DNA from: Verrucomicrobiota bacterium
GTDB lineage: Bacteria > Verrucomicrobiota > Verrucomicrobiia > Opitutales > Opitutaceae
DNA: 39,066 nucleotides
NCBI GenBank assembly: GCA_023391285.1
Contig: JAEWBF010000029.1
Span: forward strand, 1 to 39,066
Direction: 5' to 3'
The notes below the pieces were generated by a model, which was given only the letters and a program-made list of their open reading frames with translations, was not told where the DNA came from and ran no database searches. This document shows positions 9,430-17,226 of this stretch, one piece after another. The position numbers and the translations under genes are program-made. Position 1 is the stretch's first letter. Each line of letters begins with the position of its first letter.

Positions 9430-10920
9430 ATGTCAACTGCTCCTCAGCTCACCACCGCCTCCGGCATCCCGGTCGGCGACAACCAAAATTCGCTGACCGC
9501 CGGTCCGCGCGGCCCCGTCCTCCTTCAGGATTTCCACCTGCTCGAGAAGCTCGCTCACTTCAACCGCGAGCGCATTCCCGAGCGCGTCGTGCACGCGAAA
9601 GGCTCCGCCGCCTACGGCAAGTTCACCGTCACGCACGACATCACCAAATACACCTCCGCGAAGCTGTTCTCCCAGGTCGGCAACACCTGCGAAACCTTCC
9701 TCCGCTTCTCCACCGTTGCCGGCGAGCGCGGCGCCGCCGACACCGAGCGCGACGTCCGCGGCTTCGCCCTTCGTTTCTACACCGAACAGGGAAATTGGGA
9801 CATCGTCGGCAACAACACGCCGGTCTTCTTCCTGCGCGATCCGCTGAAGTTTCCGGACTTCATCCACACGCAAAAACGTGACCCGCAAACCAACCTCCGC
9901 AGCAACATCGCCGCGTGGGACTTCTGGTCACTCTCCCCCGAATCGCTTCACCAGGTCACGATCCTCATGAGCGATCGCGGCATTCCGAAGAACCTGCGCC
10001 AGATGCACGGCTTCGGCTCGCACACTTACTCGTTCATCAACGCCATCGGCGAACGTCACTGGGTGAAGTTCCACTTCAAATCCATGCAGGGCATCGCCAA
10101 CTACACCGATGCCGAAGCCGCCAAGGTCGTCGGCCAGAATCGCGAGTCGTCGCAGGCCGATCTCTTCCACGCCATTGCCGACGGCAACTTCCCGCGCTGG
10201 CGCTTCTGCATCCAGGTCATGACCGAGGAGCAGGCCCGCACGTGGCGCTACAATCCGTTCGATCTTACCAAGGTCTGGCCTCACGGCGAATTCCCGCTGA
10301 TCGAGGTCGGCACCCTCGAACTCAATCGCAACCCGCAGAACTACCATGCCGAGGTCGAACAGGCCGCCCTCGCGCCATCAAACGTCGTCCCCGGCATCAG
10401 CTTCTCGCCCGACAAGATGCTTCAGGCCCGCATCTTCTCCTATGCCGACGCCCAACGCTACCGTATCGGCGGAAACTACCAGCAACTACCCGTCAACGCT
10501 CCGCGCTGCCCCGTCTTCAATTACCAGCGCGACGGCGCCATGCGCTTCGATTTCTCGAAAGACGTCTCGCCCAACTACGAGCCCAATTCCTTCAACGGCC
10601 CGAAGGAGTGCCCGGCCTTCAACGAACCGGCGCTCAAGCTCGAAGGCGACGCCGACCGCTACAATCACCGCGCCGGCAACGATGACTACACGCAGCCCGG
10701 AAACCTTTTCCGCCTCTTCAAGCCCGACGAAAAGGAACGTCTCTTCGGCAACATCGCCCGTCACATGACCGGCGTGCCGCAAGAGATCCAGCTCCGTCAG
10801 ATCTGTCATTTCTTCCGTGCCGATCCAGAATACGGCCTCGGTGTCGCTCGTGCACTCGGCATCGACCTGGGCGCGTTCTCCTCGCAACTCGGCGCTCACA
10901 CGCCAGTCGCTCGCTCATGA
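9430..10920 (+). CDS. katA: Monofunctional heme catalase, small-subunit type
   Basis: Decomposes hydrogen peroxide. It has 496 residues, typical of clade 1/3 catalases. The distal active-site signature FNRERIPERVVHAKGSAAYG places catalytic His55. The distal asparagine is in VGNNTPVFFLRD near 128, and the proximal heme ligand Tyr338 is in RIFSYADAQRYR. There is no signal peptide, so it is cytoplasmic. It is transcribed divergently from oxyR. A tiny frame starts in the ATGA overlap with its stop codon, and a GC-rich hairpin follows. Identity is certain; the katA name is by family. Confidence 0.97.
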   Translation: MSTAPQLTTASGIPVGDNQNSLTAGPRGPVLLQDFHLLEKLAHFNRERIPERVVHAKGSAAYGKFTVTHDITKYTSAKLFSQVGNTCETFLRFSTVAGERGAADTERDVRGFALRFYTEQGNWDIVGNNTPVFFLRDPLKFPDFIHTQKRDPQTNLRSNIAAWDFWSLSPESLHQVTILMSDRGIPKNLRQMHGFGSHTYSFINAIGERHWVKFHFKSMQGIANYTDAEAAKVVGQNRESSQADLFHAIADGNFPRWRFCIQVMTEEQARTWRYNPFDLTKVWPHGEFPLIEVGTLELNRNPQNYHAEVEQAALAPSNVVPGISFSPDKMLQARIFSYADAQRYRIGGNYQQLPVNAPRCPVFNYQRDGAMRFDFSKDVSPNYEPNSFNGPKECPAFNEPALKLEGDADRYNHRAGNDDYTQPGNLFRLFKPDEKERLFGNIARHMTGVPQEIQLRQICHFFRADPEYGLGVARALGIDLGAFSSQLGAHTPVARS

Positions 10921-10997
10921 ACGCCCTCCACCCGCCCGCGCTCACCAGCGACGAGCTGCTGATCGCTGCGCCTCTGTGGCTGCTCGCAGGCGCCTAA
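10917..10997 (+). CDS. Possible 26-residue peptide overlapping the katA stop
   Basis: An ATG shares ATGA with the katA stop and opens a short frame: MNALHPPALTSDELLIAAPL and six more residues, ending TAA. The overlap is the arrangement of translational coupling, and the C-terminal half is hydrophobic. No family is recognised, and it could be the remnant of a longer downstream gene or chance. Included at low confidence because of the overlap and its position before the hairpin. Confidence 0.22.
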   Translation: MNALHPPALTSDELLIAAPLWLLAGA

Positions 10998-11007
10998 ACG
11001 TCCTCTC

Positions 11008-11037
11008 GCGCGGTCCGGTCAAAACGCCGGGCCGCGC
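11008..11037 (+). terminator. GC-rich hairpin after katA
   Basis: Arms GCGCGGTCCGG (11008-11018) and CCGGGCCGCGC (11027-11037) pair over 11 bp with one wobble and an 8-nt loop. It is followed by a weak pyrimidine stretch ending CTCTTTT. A plausible but imperfect terminator or stability element. Confidence 0.55.
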
Positions 11038-11061
11038 GCTTCTCGAACTTCTCTTTTAAAC

Positions 11062-11277
11062 ATGAACAACCTCCTTCCTTCCTCCCTCCGCACCGCCAAT
11101 CCAGCCGACGGACTTGCCCTCGCCCGTCAACTCGCCGCGGTCTCACCGTCCGCCTCCTCCGCCCCCGCGACCATGGCGGATTGCCTGAAAACATCGGCGG
11201 CCTCCACCTCCGACGATCTCCTCGTGGCCGTTTACTTCCAAGCCGTCGCCGCCGCCAACGAAGGCTGGCGCAACTAA
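11062..11277 (+). CDS. Small hypothetical protein, 71 residues
   Basis: Starts MNNLLPSSLRTANPADGLAL. It is Ala/Ser-rich in the middle and ends FQAVAAANEGWRN. There is no signal peptide, membrane helix or recognised domain. Third codon positions are strongly G/C like the neighbouring genes, and the frame ends 31 nt before a textbook terminator, which supports a real short transcription unit. It may be transcribed from katA by read-through or from its own promoter. It could still be a chance frame. Confidence 0.5.
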   Translation: MNNLLPSSLRTANPADGLALARQLAAVSPSASSAPATMADCLKTSAASTSDDLLVAVYFQAVAAANEGWRN

Positions 11278-11307
11278 AACGCGCTGCTTCAACTTCGCCG
11301 AAAAACC

Positions 11308-11333
11308 AAGCGTGCAGAAATGCACGCTTTTTT
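11308..11333 (+). terminator. Rho-independent terminator
   Basis: Perfect 9-bp stem AAGCGTGCA / TGCACGCTT with a GAAA tetraloop and a T6 run (11328-11333). It is the cleanest intrinsic terminator in the window. It ends the unit containing the 71-residue gene and, by read-through, katA. Confidence 0.92.
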
Positions 11334-11417
11334 CATGCAGCTTTCCCTGACCGTGCCCCCGGAAACGAACTCCCCGCCGCCCACCCGGTCAGACGCCCCG
11401 TCCTCCTCCAACTCGGC

Positions 11418-12128
11418 ATGTTCGTCGCGATCCTCAATCACGGCCATGTTGCCCAAGCGCTCGACCTCAAGCGCTCCCTACTTCCGCACGCCCGCACGAT
11501 CGCCATCGACAGCGGCTCCACCCTCACGCCGCTCGAACGCAAGGCCTTCGATCTGACGCTCCCCAACGTCTTCTACTCCGGCCTCCTCAACGCCGTCGCC
11601 GAACGCACCGAACACTTCGCTCCCGACGATCCCGTCTTCATCTGGTGCTCCGACGTCACCTGCGACGACTATGGCCGCGTCATCGAACACGCCCGTCGCG
11701 CCTTCACCCGGCCATGGATCGGCATCTACGCGCCGTCCGCCTCGCACTCGGATCAACCGCAAATGCGCAACTGCGGCACCGGCACCGTTCGCCGTGTCAC
11801 CTTCGTCGACGGTTTCTGTTTCGCCGTTCGCAGCAGCATCCTTCATCAACTCTGCCCGATCGACACCCGCCTGAACTGCCGCGGCTGGGGCCTCGAAGTC
11901 CAACTCGGCTACATCGCACGCCACCACCGCTGGTGCACCGTGATCGACGACCGCATCGAAGTGCAACACCCGCGCCACACCGGCTACTCGCGCACCGACG
12001 CCTGGCGCGAACGCGGCGCCTGGCAAGCCGCACTCCCACCCATCCCACGGCTCTTCCATCGCCTCGCCCGCCGCCCTCTCGCCAAAAAGCCGCTCACCAT
12101 GCGCCTCATGCTCGCGCTTCCGTGGTAG
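11418..12128 (+). CDS. Glycosyltransferase-like protein (GT-A fold suspected)
   Basis: The protein is 236 residues from the ATG at 11418, which gives a beta-strand start MFVAILNHGHVAQALDLKRS. The frame extends further upstream, but that part crosses the terminator at 11308-11333 and cannot belong to the gene. Features resembling GT-A glycosyltransferases are FIWCSDVTCDDYG near residue 75 (acidic, DxD-like area), FVDGFCFAVRSSIL, and NCRGWGLEVQLGYIARHHR near 155. The last recalls the GWGxE acceptor-site motif of galactosyltransferase-type domains, with a late conserved-looking VQHPRHTGYSRTDAW. The C-terminus is basic. Donor and acceptor are unknown; this is a fold-level guess. It lies upstream of the ATP-grasp operon but is separated from it by a 200-nt promoter region. 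Confidence 0.55.
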   Translation: MFVAILNHGHVAQALDLKRSLLPHARTIAIDSGSTLTPLERKAFDLTLPNVFYSGLLNAVAERTEHFAPDDPVFIWCSDVTCDDYGRVIEHARRAFTRPWIGIYAPSASHSDQPQMRNCGTGTVRRVTFVDGFCFAVRSSILHQLCPIDTRLNCRGWGLEVQLGYIARHHRWCTVIDDRIEVQHPRHTGYSRTDAWRERGAWQAALPPIPRLFHRLARRPLAKKPLTMRLMLALPW

Positions 12129-12210
12129 CGCCACGCTTCACCCCTCGCCTCCCCCGCCGAGCGCTTCCCCCGACGTAGCAATCCAACGGATACGTCTCCG
12201 CCCTTCGCCA

Positions 12211-12235
12211 AAGTGTCATATAATGTATGACACTT
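12211..12235. promoter_or_regulatory. 25-bp perfect dyad containing TATAAT upstream of the ATP-grasp operon
   Basis: AAGTGTCATA, TAATG, TATGACACTT: 10-bp perfect arms around a 5-nt centre. TATAAT at 12219-12224 lies inside the dyad, and the -35 position (about 12196-12201) is poor. The start codon of the ATP-grasp gene is 94 nt further on. This is the layout of a regulator-controlled promoter, with the operator covering the -10 box. The responsible regulator is not in view. Confidence 0.65.
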
Positions 12236-12328
12236 CCCCGACGCCGTTTCGCCGCGTTTCCTCGAGCTCCCACCCGCTGGCAAGACTCCTGCTAAAACCC
12301 GCCGTTCACCGCCAGCCATCGCCCTCTC

Positions 12329-13774
12329 GTGCCCATCTTCAGCTCCACATACGACCCCGGAAACTTCTTCGATGAAATGCTCGAACCCGGCGGCGAAGTT
12401 CGCCCGCACTACCGCCGCCTCACCGAGCGTCTGAGCAACCTCCCCGAGATCGAATTCAACCAGCGCCGCGCCGCCGTCGACCTCGCCTTCCTCAGCCGCG
12501 GCGTCACCTTCACCGTTTACGGCGACGGCGAAGGCACCGAACGCATTTTCCCGTTCGACCTCATTCCGCGCATCATTCCCGCCGCCGAGTGGACGAAACT
12601 CGAAGCCGGCCTCGTCCAGCGCATCACCGCGCTCAATCTCTTTCTCCACGACATCTATCACGACCAGAAGATTCTGCGGGACGGCATTGTCCCTGCCGCA
12701 CTCGTCCTCGGCGCCAAACATTTCCGCCGCGAATTCATGCACTTCGACGTGCCGGGCGGCATCTACGTCCACATCTGTGGCACCGATCTCATCCGCGACA
12801 AAGACGGCCGCTACCTTGTCCTCGAGGACAATCTCCGCTGTCCCTCCGGCGCATCCTACATGATCGAAAACCGCGCCGCCATGCGCCGCGCGTTTCCCCA
12901 GCTGTTCAACAGCTACCGCGTCCGCCCCGTCGAAACCTACGCCGACACGCTTCTCAAATCTCTTCTCCACCTCGCCTCCACCCGCCGCGAACGGCCCAAC
13001 GTCGTTCTTCTCACCCCCGGCGTCTTCAACAGCGCCTATTTCGAACACACTTTCCTCGCCCGCCAAATGGGCATCCCCATCGTCGAGGGCCGCGATCTCC
13101 TCGTGCGTGATTCCCGCGTCTTCATGCGCACCACCGCCGGCCTCGTGCCCGTCGACGTGATCTATCGTCGCATCGACGACGATTTCCTCGATCCCACCGT
13201 CTTCCGGTCCGACTCCATGCTCGGCGTTCCCGGCCTCGTGAACGCCTACCGCTCCGGCCACGTCGCCCTCGCCAACGCCATCGGCACCGGCGTCGCCGAC
13301 GACAAGGTCATCTACGCCTACGTCCCGAAGCTCATCAAATACTACCTCGATCAGGATCCGATCCTCCCCAACGTAAACACCTACCTCGCCTCCGAACCCT
13401 CCGATCGGAAGTTCATCCTCGAAAACATCCCGAACCTCGTCGTCAAAGCTGCCAACGAAGCCGGCGGCTACGGAATGCTCATCGGCCCGGCCGCCACCAA
13501 AGCAGAATGCGACGACTTCCGCCGCAAGGTCGCCGCCCACCCGCGTAACTTCATCGCCCAGGACCCGATCAGCCTCTCGCGTTCGCCCACGTGGTGCGAC
13601 GGTCGCCTCGAAGGCCGCCACATCGACCTTCGCCCTTACATCCTCTACGGCGAAAAAATCACCGTCACACCCGGCGGCCTCACCCGCGTCGCCCTTCGCA
13701 AGGGCTCTCTCGTCGTCAACTCCTCCCAAGGCGGCGGCTCCAAAGACACCTGGGTTCTCCAGAAAAACGAGTAA
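12329..13774 (+). CDS. Circularly permuted type-2 ATP-grasp protein
   Basis: The protein is 481 residues from a GTG start. Family hallmarks include NFFDEMLEPGGEVRPHYRRL near the N-terminus, FPFDLIPRIIPAAEW and GGIYVHICGTDLIRD. Others are LVLEDNLRCPSGASYMIENR (nucleotide/metal-binding region), VVKAANEAGGYGMLIGP near 375, FIAQDPISLSRSPTW and HIDLRPYILYG near 430. ATP-grasp enzymes join a carboxylate to an amine or thiol through an acyl-phosphate. This permuted family (formerly DUF404/DUF407) recurs in operons with alpha-E and transglutaminase proteins. It has been predicted from comparative genomics to make or attach an unknown peptide. It is first in a three-gene unit here, and the substrate is unknown. 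Confidence 0.9.
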   Translation: MPIFSSTYDPGNFFDEMLEPGGEVRPHYRRLTERLSNLPEIEFNQRRAAVDLAFLSRGVTFTVYGDGEGTERIFPFDLIPRIIPAAEWTKLEAGLVQRITALNLFLHDIYHDQKILRDGIVPAALVLGAKHFRREFMHFDVPGGIYVHICGTDLIRDKDGRYLVLEDNLRCPSGASYMIENRAAMRRAFPQLFNSYRVRPVETYADTLLKSLLHLASTRRERPNVVLLTPGVFNSAYFEHTFLARQMGIPIVEGRDLLVRDSRVFMRTTAGLVPVDVIYRRIDDDFLDPTVFRSDSMLGVPGLVNAYRSGHVALANAIGTGVADDKVIYAYVPKLIKYYLDQDPILPNVNTYLASEPSDRKFILENIPNLVVKAANEAGGYGMLIGPAATKAECDDFRRKVAAHPRNFIAQDPISLSRSPTWCDGRLEGRHIDLRPYILYGEKITVTPGGLTRVALRKGSLVVNSSQGGGSKDTWVLQKNE

Positions 13775-13797
13775 ACCCCACCGGCGTCCGCCGCCCT

Positions 13798-13836
13798 CGA
13801 AATCGAAAATCGAAAATCCTCATTCGAAAATCCTCA
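13798..13836 (+). repeat. GAAAATC microsatellite between ATP-grasp and alpha-E genes
   Basis: Tandem AAATCGAAAATC-type units, low GC. It ends directly before a possible GTG start (13837) of the alpha-E gene. It occupies the place where a ribosome binding site would be expected, and none is visible. Confidence 0.65.
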
Positions 13837-13875
13837 GTGCCCTCCGTCCCCATCACCCGTCCGCAAGCCACCGTG

Positions 13876-14904
13876 ATGCTCTCCCGGGTCGCGCATTCCT
13901 TGTATTGGATGTCCCGTTACATCGAACGCGCCGAAAACATCACCCGCCTCCTCGAGGTGAATCTTCAGTTCCTCCTCGATTTCCAGGACATCGAAGACGG
14001 CGCGCTCAAGGACCACTGGGGCTCCATCATCGCCAGCTCCGGCTGCGAAGAGCTCTTCACCTCGCTCTATCCCACCGCCAATAACCAAACCGTCACCGCG
14101 TTCTTCGCCTTCGATCTCCGCAACCCGAGCTCCATCCTCGCGTGCATCTACGCCGCCCGCGAAAACGCGCGCATGATCCGCGACCAGATCTCGCTCGAGA
14201 TGTGGGAGTCCATCAACGAGCTCTACCTCTTCGTCAAAAACCGCAGCACTTCCGAGGTCTGGGAGGACGGCCCGCAGGACTTCTTCGAGCACATCAAACG
14301 CCACTCGCACCTCTTCCAAGGCCTCACCGACTCCACCTACCCCCGCAACGAGGGCTGGGAATTCGTTCAATTCGGCAAGTTCCTCGAGCGCGCCGATATG
14401 ACCACGCGCATCCTCGACGTGAAATATCACATCCTGCTCCCGAGCGGGAACGACGTCGGCGGCGCCATCGACACCGCGCAATGGCAAGCCGTGCTCCGCT
14501 CCGCCAGCGCGCTCGAGGCCTACCGCCGCTTCTACGTCCGCGAAATCCTCGCGTGGAAGGTCGCCGAATTCCTCATCTTCTCTGACGCGTTTCCTCGCTC
14601 CCTCACCTACTGCGTCTCCCAACTCGACGAACTTCTCCGCCGTATTCTCGGCGACCACGGTCCTCGTATCCGCACCACCGCCGCCCGCACATCCCGCCGC
14701 CTGCTCGCCGACCTGCAGTCGCTCACCATCTCCGACGTCCTCAAGGATGGCCTGCACGAATTCCTCCTCGAAGCGCAGAAATGCCTCGATCGCATCGGCG
14801 ACGAGGTCGTGCAAACCACCATGTTTTACCCCGCCGAAGCCTTCCCCGAAGACCAGCAGCAGCAACAACAGCAGCAACAGCAGACGTCCGCGTTGCTCGT
14901 CTGA
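13876..14904 (+). CDS. Alpha-E domain protein (DUF403) with poly-Gln tail
   Basis: An all-helical protein of 342 residues from the ATG at 13876, giving the family-typical start MLSRVAHSLYWMSRYIERAE. An in-frame GTG at 13837 would add 13 residues. Other family segments are ENARMIRDQISLEMWESIN near 97, GWEFVQFGKFLERADMTTRI near 165, and EILAWKVAEFLIFSDAFPRS near 225. Alpha-E proteins almost always neighbour the permuted ATP-grasp protein, and their biochemical role is unproven. The C-terminus carries ten consecutive glutamines (bases 14854-14883, mixed CAG/CAA) followed by TSALLV, which is unusual in bacteria and looks like a repeat-grown tail. Family is certain, function open. Confidence 0.9.
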   Translation: MLSRVAHSLYWMSRYIERAENITRLLEVNLQFLLDFQDIEDGALKDHWGSIIASSGCEELFTSLYPTANNQTVTAFFAFDLRNPSSILACIYAARENARMIRDQISLEMWESINELYLFVKNRSTSEVWEDGPQDFFEHIKRHSHLFQGLTDSTYPRNEGWEFVQFGKFLERADMTTRILDVKYHILLPSGNDVGGAIDTAQWQAVLRSASALEAYRRFYVREILAWKVAEFLIFSDAFPRSLTYCVSQLDELLRRILGDHGPRIRTTAARTSRRLLADLQSLTISDVLKDGLHEFLLEAQKCLDRIGDEVVQTTMFYPAEAFPEDQQQQQQQQQQTSALLV

Positions 14905-14977
14905 CGCTTCCTCGAGCTTGCGTTCGCTCCCGTCGCCCGCTCCCTGCCTTCTTCCGTCGGCGGCTTCGCCGCCTCCC

Positions 14978-15832
14978 ATGCTGCTCCACGTCACTCACCG
15001 CACCACGTTCATCTACGCCGGCCCCGTCCGCGACAGCTCCAACGAAGTCCGGCTGCGCCCCGTCGACGACGAGAACCAAACCACCCGCCGCTTCGCTCTA
15101 CACCTGAGCCCGGCCGCACCCAGCATCCGCGACTATCTCGATTACTACGGCAACCGCGTCCATTACTTCGATCTCTCCAACGCCCACGACGCCCTCGTGA
15201 TCGAATCCGAGTCCGAAGTCGAAACCACGCCTTCCGCCCAGCGTCGCCCCATTCCGACTCTCCCCTGTCCAGCCCGCCACGGTATCTCCGCCGCTGACGA
15301 ACTTGTCGCCGAATACCTCGTCGATTCGCCCTACGTCCCGTTCAGCGTCGAGCTCCGCCACGAAGTGCAACAATTCCTCGCCGCGAACGATCCCGCCGAT
15401 GCCTGGACGCAGGTCTGCGCCCTCGGTCGTCACGTGTATCAGACATTCAGCTACAAACCCCGCACCACCGGCGTGCACACCACCGCCACGGAAGCGATCC
15501 AACTCCGCGCCGGCGTCTGTCAGGACTTCGCCCACGTCATGATCGGCCTGTGCCGCCTCGCCGGGCATCCCGCGCGTTATGTCAGCGGCTATTTCTTCAA
15601 CCCCGACCGCCGTCCCGACGAACCCGAAGCCTCCCACGCGTGGGTCGAGGTTCATCTCCCCGGTTACGGCTGGGCCTCCTATGATCCTACCCACGACCGC
15701 CTGGCCGACGAGCGTTACGTGAAAGTCGCCGCCGGCCGCGACTACTCCGATATCCGACCCGTCAGCGGCACCTACCGCGGCGCCCCCACGCGAGAGCTCC
15801 GCGTCGAAGTCTCCGTCCGCGAAATCAGGTAG
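14978..15832 (+). CDS. Transglutaminase-like protein with bacterial N-terminal domain
   Basis: The protein is 284 residues. The N-terminal beta domain (LHVTHRTTFIYAGPVRDSSN, then VRLRPVDDENQTTRRF) is the usual partner of bacterial transglutaminase-like cores. The core has the Cys-His-Asp triad: Cys181 in RAGVCQDFAHVMIG, His220 in EASHAWVEV and Asp236 in YDPTHDR. The fold can act as an acyltransferase or a peptidase. With the ATP-grasp and alpha-E proteins it forms the conserved trio, where it may crosslink, transfer or remove the ligated peptide. There is no signal peptide, so it is cytoplasmic. The stop TAG lies inside a dispersed hairpin repeat (15829-15854). Confidence 0.92.
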   Translation: MLLHVTHRTTFIYAGPVRDSSNEVRLRPVDDENQTTRRFALHLSPAAPSIRDYLDYYGNRVHYFDLSNAHDALVIESESEVETTPSAQRRPIPTLPCPARHGISAADELVAEYLVDSPYVPFSVELRHEVQQFLAANDPADAWTQVCALGRHVYQTFSYKPRTTGVHTTATEAIQLRAGVCQDFAHVMIGLCRLAGHPARYVSGYFFNPDRRPDEPEASHAWVEVHLPGYGWASYDPTHDRLADERYVKVAAGRDYSDIRPVSGTYRGAPTRELRVEVSVREIR

Positions 15833-15854
15833 GGCGAGGCGTCCCCGCCGAGCC
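15829..15854 (+). repeat. GTAGGGCGAGGC hairpin repeat supplying the transglutaminase stop
   Basis: GGCGAGGCG and CGCCGAGCC form an imperfect stem. The TAG at 15830-15832 is the stop codon of the transglutaminase gene. A nearly identical copy lies at 31781-31807. It sits between two convergent genes. Confidence 0.75.
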
Positions 15855-15863
15855 GCCCACCCC

Positions 15864-16286
15864 TCACCGCTCCTGCTCCACCGAGACCACGCGCCCGTCG
15901 CGAAACACCACTTCATCCCGCGACCGTTCGCGCCGCCCCGGAATCGTCATGTAATAGGGATAATACGGGCTGCCCCAACCACGGTGATACCAGCCGCGAT
16001 ACAGCAGCATTCCGTCGGGTCCTTCGTAAGAAATATACGACCACACCTCGCTCCGGCCGCTTTGGTCCACCCGTTCGCGCACACGATCAGGATCTCCGAG
16101 CGAAAGCTTCACCATGTCGGGCGTGAAACCCATCCCCACCCGACCTTCCCGAATCAACTGCTGCTCCTCGGGTGTCAGCGAATTGAAAAGTTCCGGCTGC
16201 TTCGCAATCCGCGTCTCCGGCGTCGAACAACCGCTCAACACCACGCCGCCCGTCAGCAACGCCACCATCCAAAGAATCGTTTTCAT
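15864..16286 (-). CDS. SmpA/OmlA-like lipoprotein, paralogue A
   Basis: A 140-residue exported lipoprotein. The signal peptide MKTILWMVALLTGGVVLSGC has its lipobox cysteine at 20. The mature part contains VGMGFTPDMVKLSLGDPDRV, the pattern of small SmpA/OmlA (BamE-like) domains that sit under the outer membrane, then a Tyr/Gly-rich strand (YRGWYHRGWGSPYYPYY) and VVFRDGRVVSVEQER. It aligns along most of its length with the 140-residue lipoprotein at 17221-17643 (shared GCST, VQQ/EQQ, GFTPxMV, LGxP, EVW, GxVxxVE). The frame upstream of the ATG at 16286 is open but antisense to the HAD gene. It may act in envelope assembly; the precise role is unknown. Confidence 0.85.
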   Translation of the reverse strand: MKTILWMVALLTGGVVLSGCSTPETRIAKQPELFNSLTPEEQQLIREGRVGMGFTPDMVKLSLGDPDRVRERVDQSGRSEVWSYISYEGPDGMLLYRGWYHRGWGSPYYPYYMTIPGRRERSRDEVVFRDGRVVSVEQER

Positions 16287-16394
16287 GGAAAAATTCGAAA
16301 GCCTCCTGGGAATGAATTTGCGCCTCGTTGTTCCGCAAACCGGAACATCCTTGCCGCATCCGTGACGCCGCGCGTTCATCACCGGTTTCACGCG

Positions 16395-17075
16395 ATGAAG
16401 ACACTCGTTCTCTGGGATATCGACGGCACTCTCATTCTCTCCGGCGGCGCCGGCGAACGCGCTCTCGTCGTCGCGCTCCAAACGGAATTCGGCCTCTCCG
16501 GCAATCTCGACGACATCGAGATCGCCGGCCGCACCGATCGCTGGATCGTGCGCCACATCCTGGCCAAATATAACCTGCCCATCACCGCCGAAAACATCTC
16601 TCGTTATCTCGCCGGCTACCTCCGCGCCCTCCCGGCCGAACTCGACAACCCGCACTCCCACGTCCTCCCCGGCGCCCGCGACGTCGTATCCGCCCTCGCC
16701 GCCCGCGGCGACGTCGCCCAAGGCCTTCTCACCGGCAACCTTCGCGCCGGCGCCGAACTCAAACTCCGCTATCACGATCTTTGGACGCCTTTTGCCTTCG
16801 GCGCTTTCGCCGACGACAGCGAACTGCGCAACGACCTCGGCCCCCACGCCGTCACTCGCGCCTGCTCCCATCACTCGGTCGAATTTTCAGCCGAACGCGT
16901 CTGGGTCGTGGGAGACACCCCGCACGACATCGATTGCGGCAAAGCCATCGGCGCCAGCACCCTCGCCGTCGCCACCGGCCGCTACAGCCTCGAAGAACTC
17001 CGCGCCCACCAGCCCACCGCGCTGTATCCAAATCTCACCGACACCGCCGCGGTGCTCGAAACCCTCACCCGCTAG
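16395..17075 (+). CDS. HAD-superfamily phosphatase
   Basis: A 226-residue Rossmann-type hydrolase. Motif I is LWDIDGTLI with nucleophile Asp8 and acid Asp10, the helical cap covers about residues 20-90, motif II is GLLTGN, and motif IV is VWVVGDTPHDIDCGKAIGA. It resembles phosphoglycolate phosphatase-like and beta-phosphoglucomutase-like HADs, but the sequence does not fix the substrate. It is divergent from the upstream lipoprotein gene and convergent with the second lipoprotein gene, separated from it by a large hairpin. The ATG at 16395 gives the canonical N-terminus. Confidence 0.88.
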   Translation: MKTLVLWDIDGTLILSGGAGERALVVALQTEFGLSGNLDDIEIAGRTDRWIVRHILAKYNLPITAENISRYLAGYLRALPAELDNPHSHVLPGARDVVSALAARGDVAQGLLTGNLRAGAELKLRYHDLWTPFAFGAFADDSELRNDLGPHAVTRACSHHSVEFSAERVWVVGDTPHDIDCGKAIGASTLAVATGRYSLEELRAHQPTALYPNLTDTAAVLETLTR

Positions 17076-17097
17076 CCAGCGTCCACTCCGCACCGCG

Positions 17098-17201
17098 GAA
17101 GCTCCAAGCTCCAAGAGCCAAACTCCAAAGAATCACCAAAACCTAATTGGGTTTTGCCATTTGGTCCTTCTCTGGAGCTTGGATCTTGGTCCTTGGATCT
17201 T
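17098..17201. repeat. ~100-nt long imperfect hairpin (GCTCCAAG repeat)
   Basis: The left arm, from GAAGCTCCAAGCTCCAAGAG, pairs over roughly 45 nt with the right arm, ending CTTGGTCCTTGGATCTTC. The turn is at CTAATTGG (17142-17149). It is built from tandem CCAAG/CTTGG units and lies between the convergent HAD and lipoprotein genes. It probably ends or stabilises both transcripts; the sequence style is that of dispersed non-coding repeats. Confidence 0.78.
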
Positions 17202-17226
17202 CGCTGACGCGCTCCGCGCGTCAGCG
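17202..17226. repeat. Perfect 11-bp hairpin overlapping a stop codon
   Basis: CGCTGACGCGC, TCC, GCGCGTCAGCG. The minus-strand TGA of the lipoprotein gene (17223-17221) lies inside the stem. It adjoins the larger hairpin at 17098-17201. Confidence 0.8.

Noticed and set aside
11181..11417. Upstream extension of the glycosyltransferase-like frame
   Set aside because: It would run through the strong terminator at 11308-11333 and overlap the 71-residue gene; the ATG at 11418 gives a sensible N-terminus.
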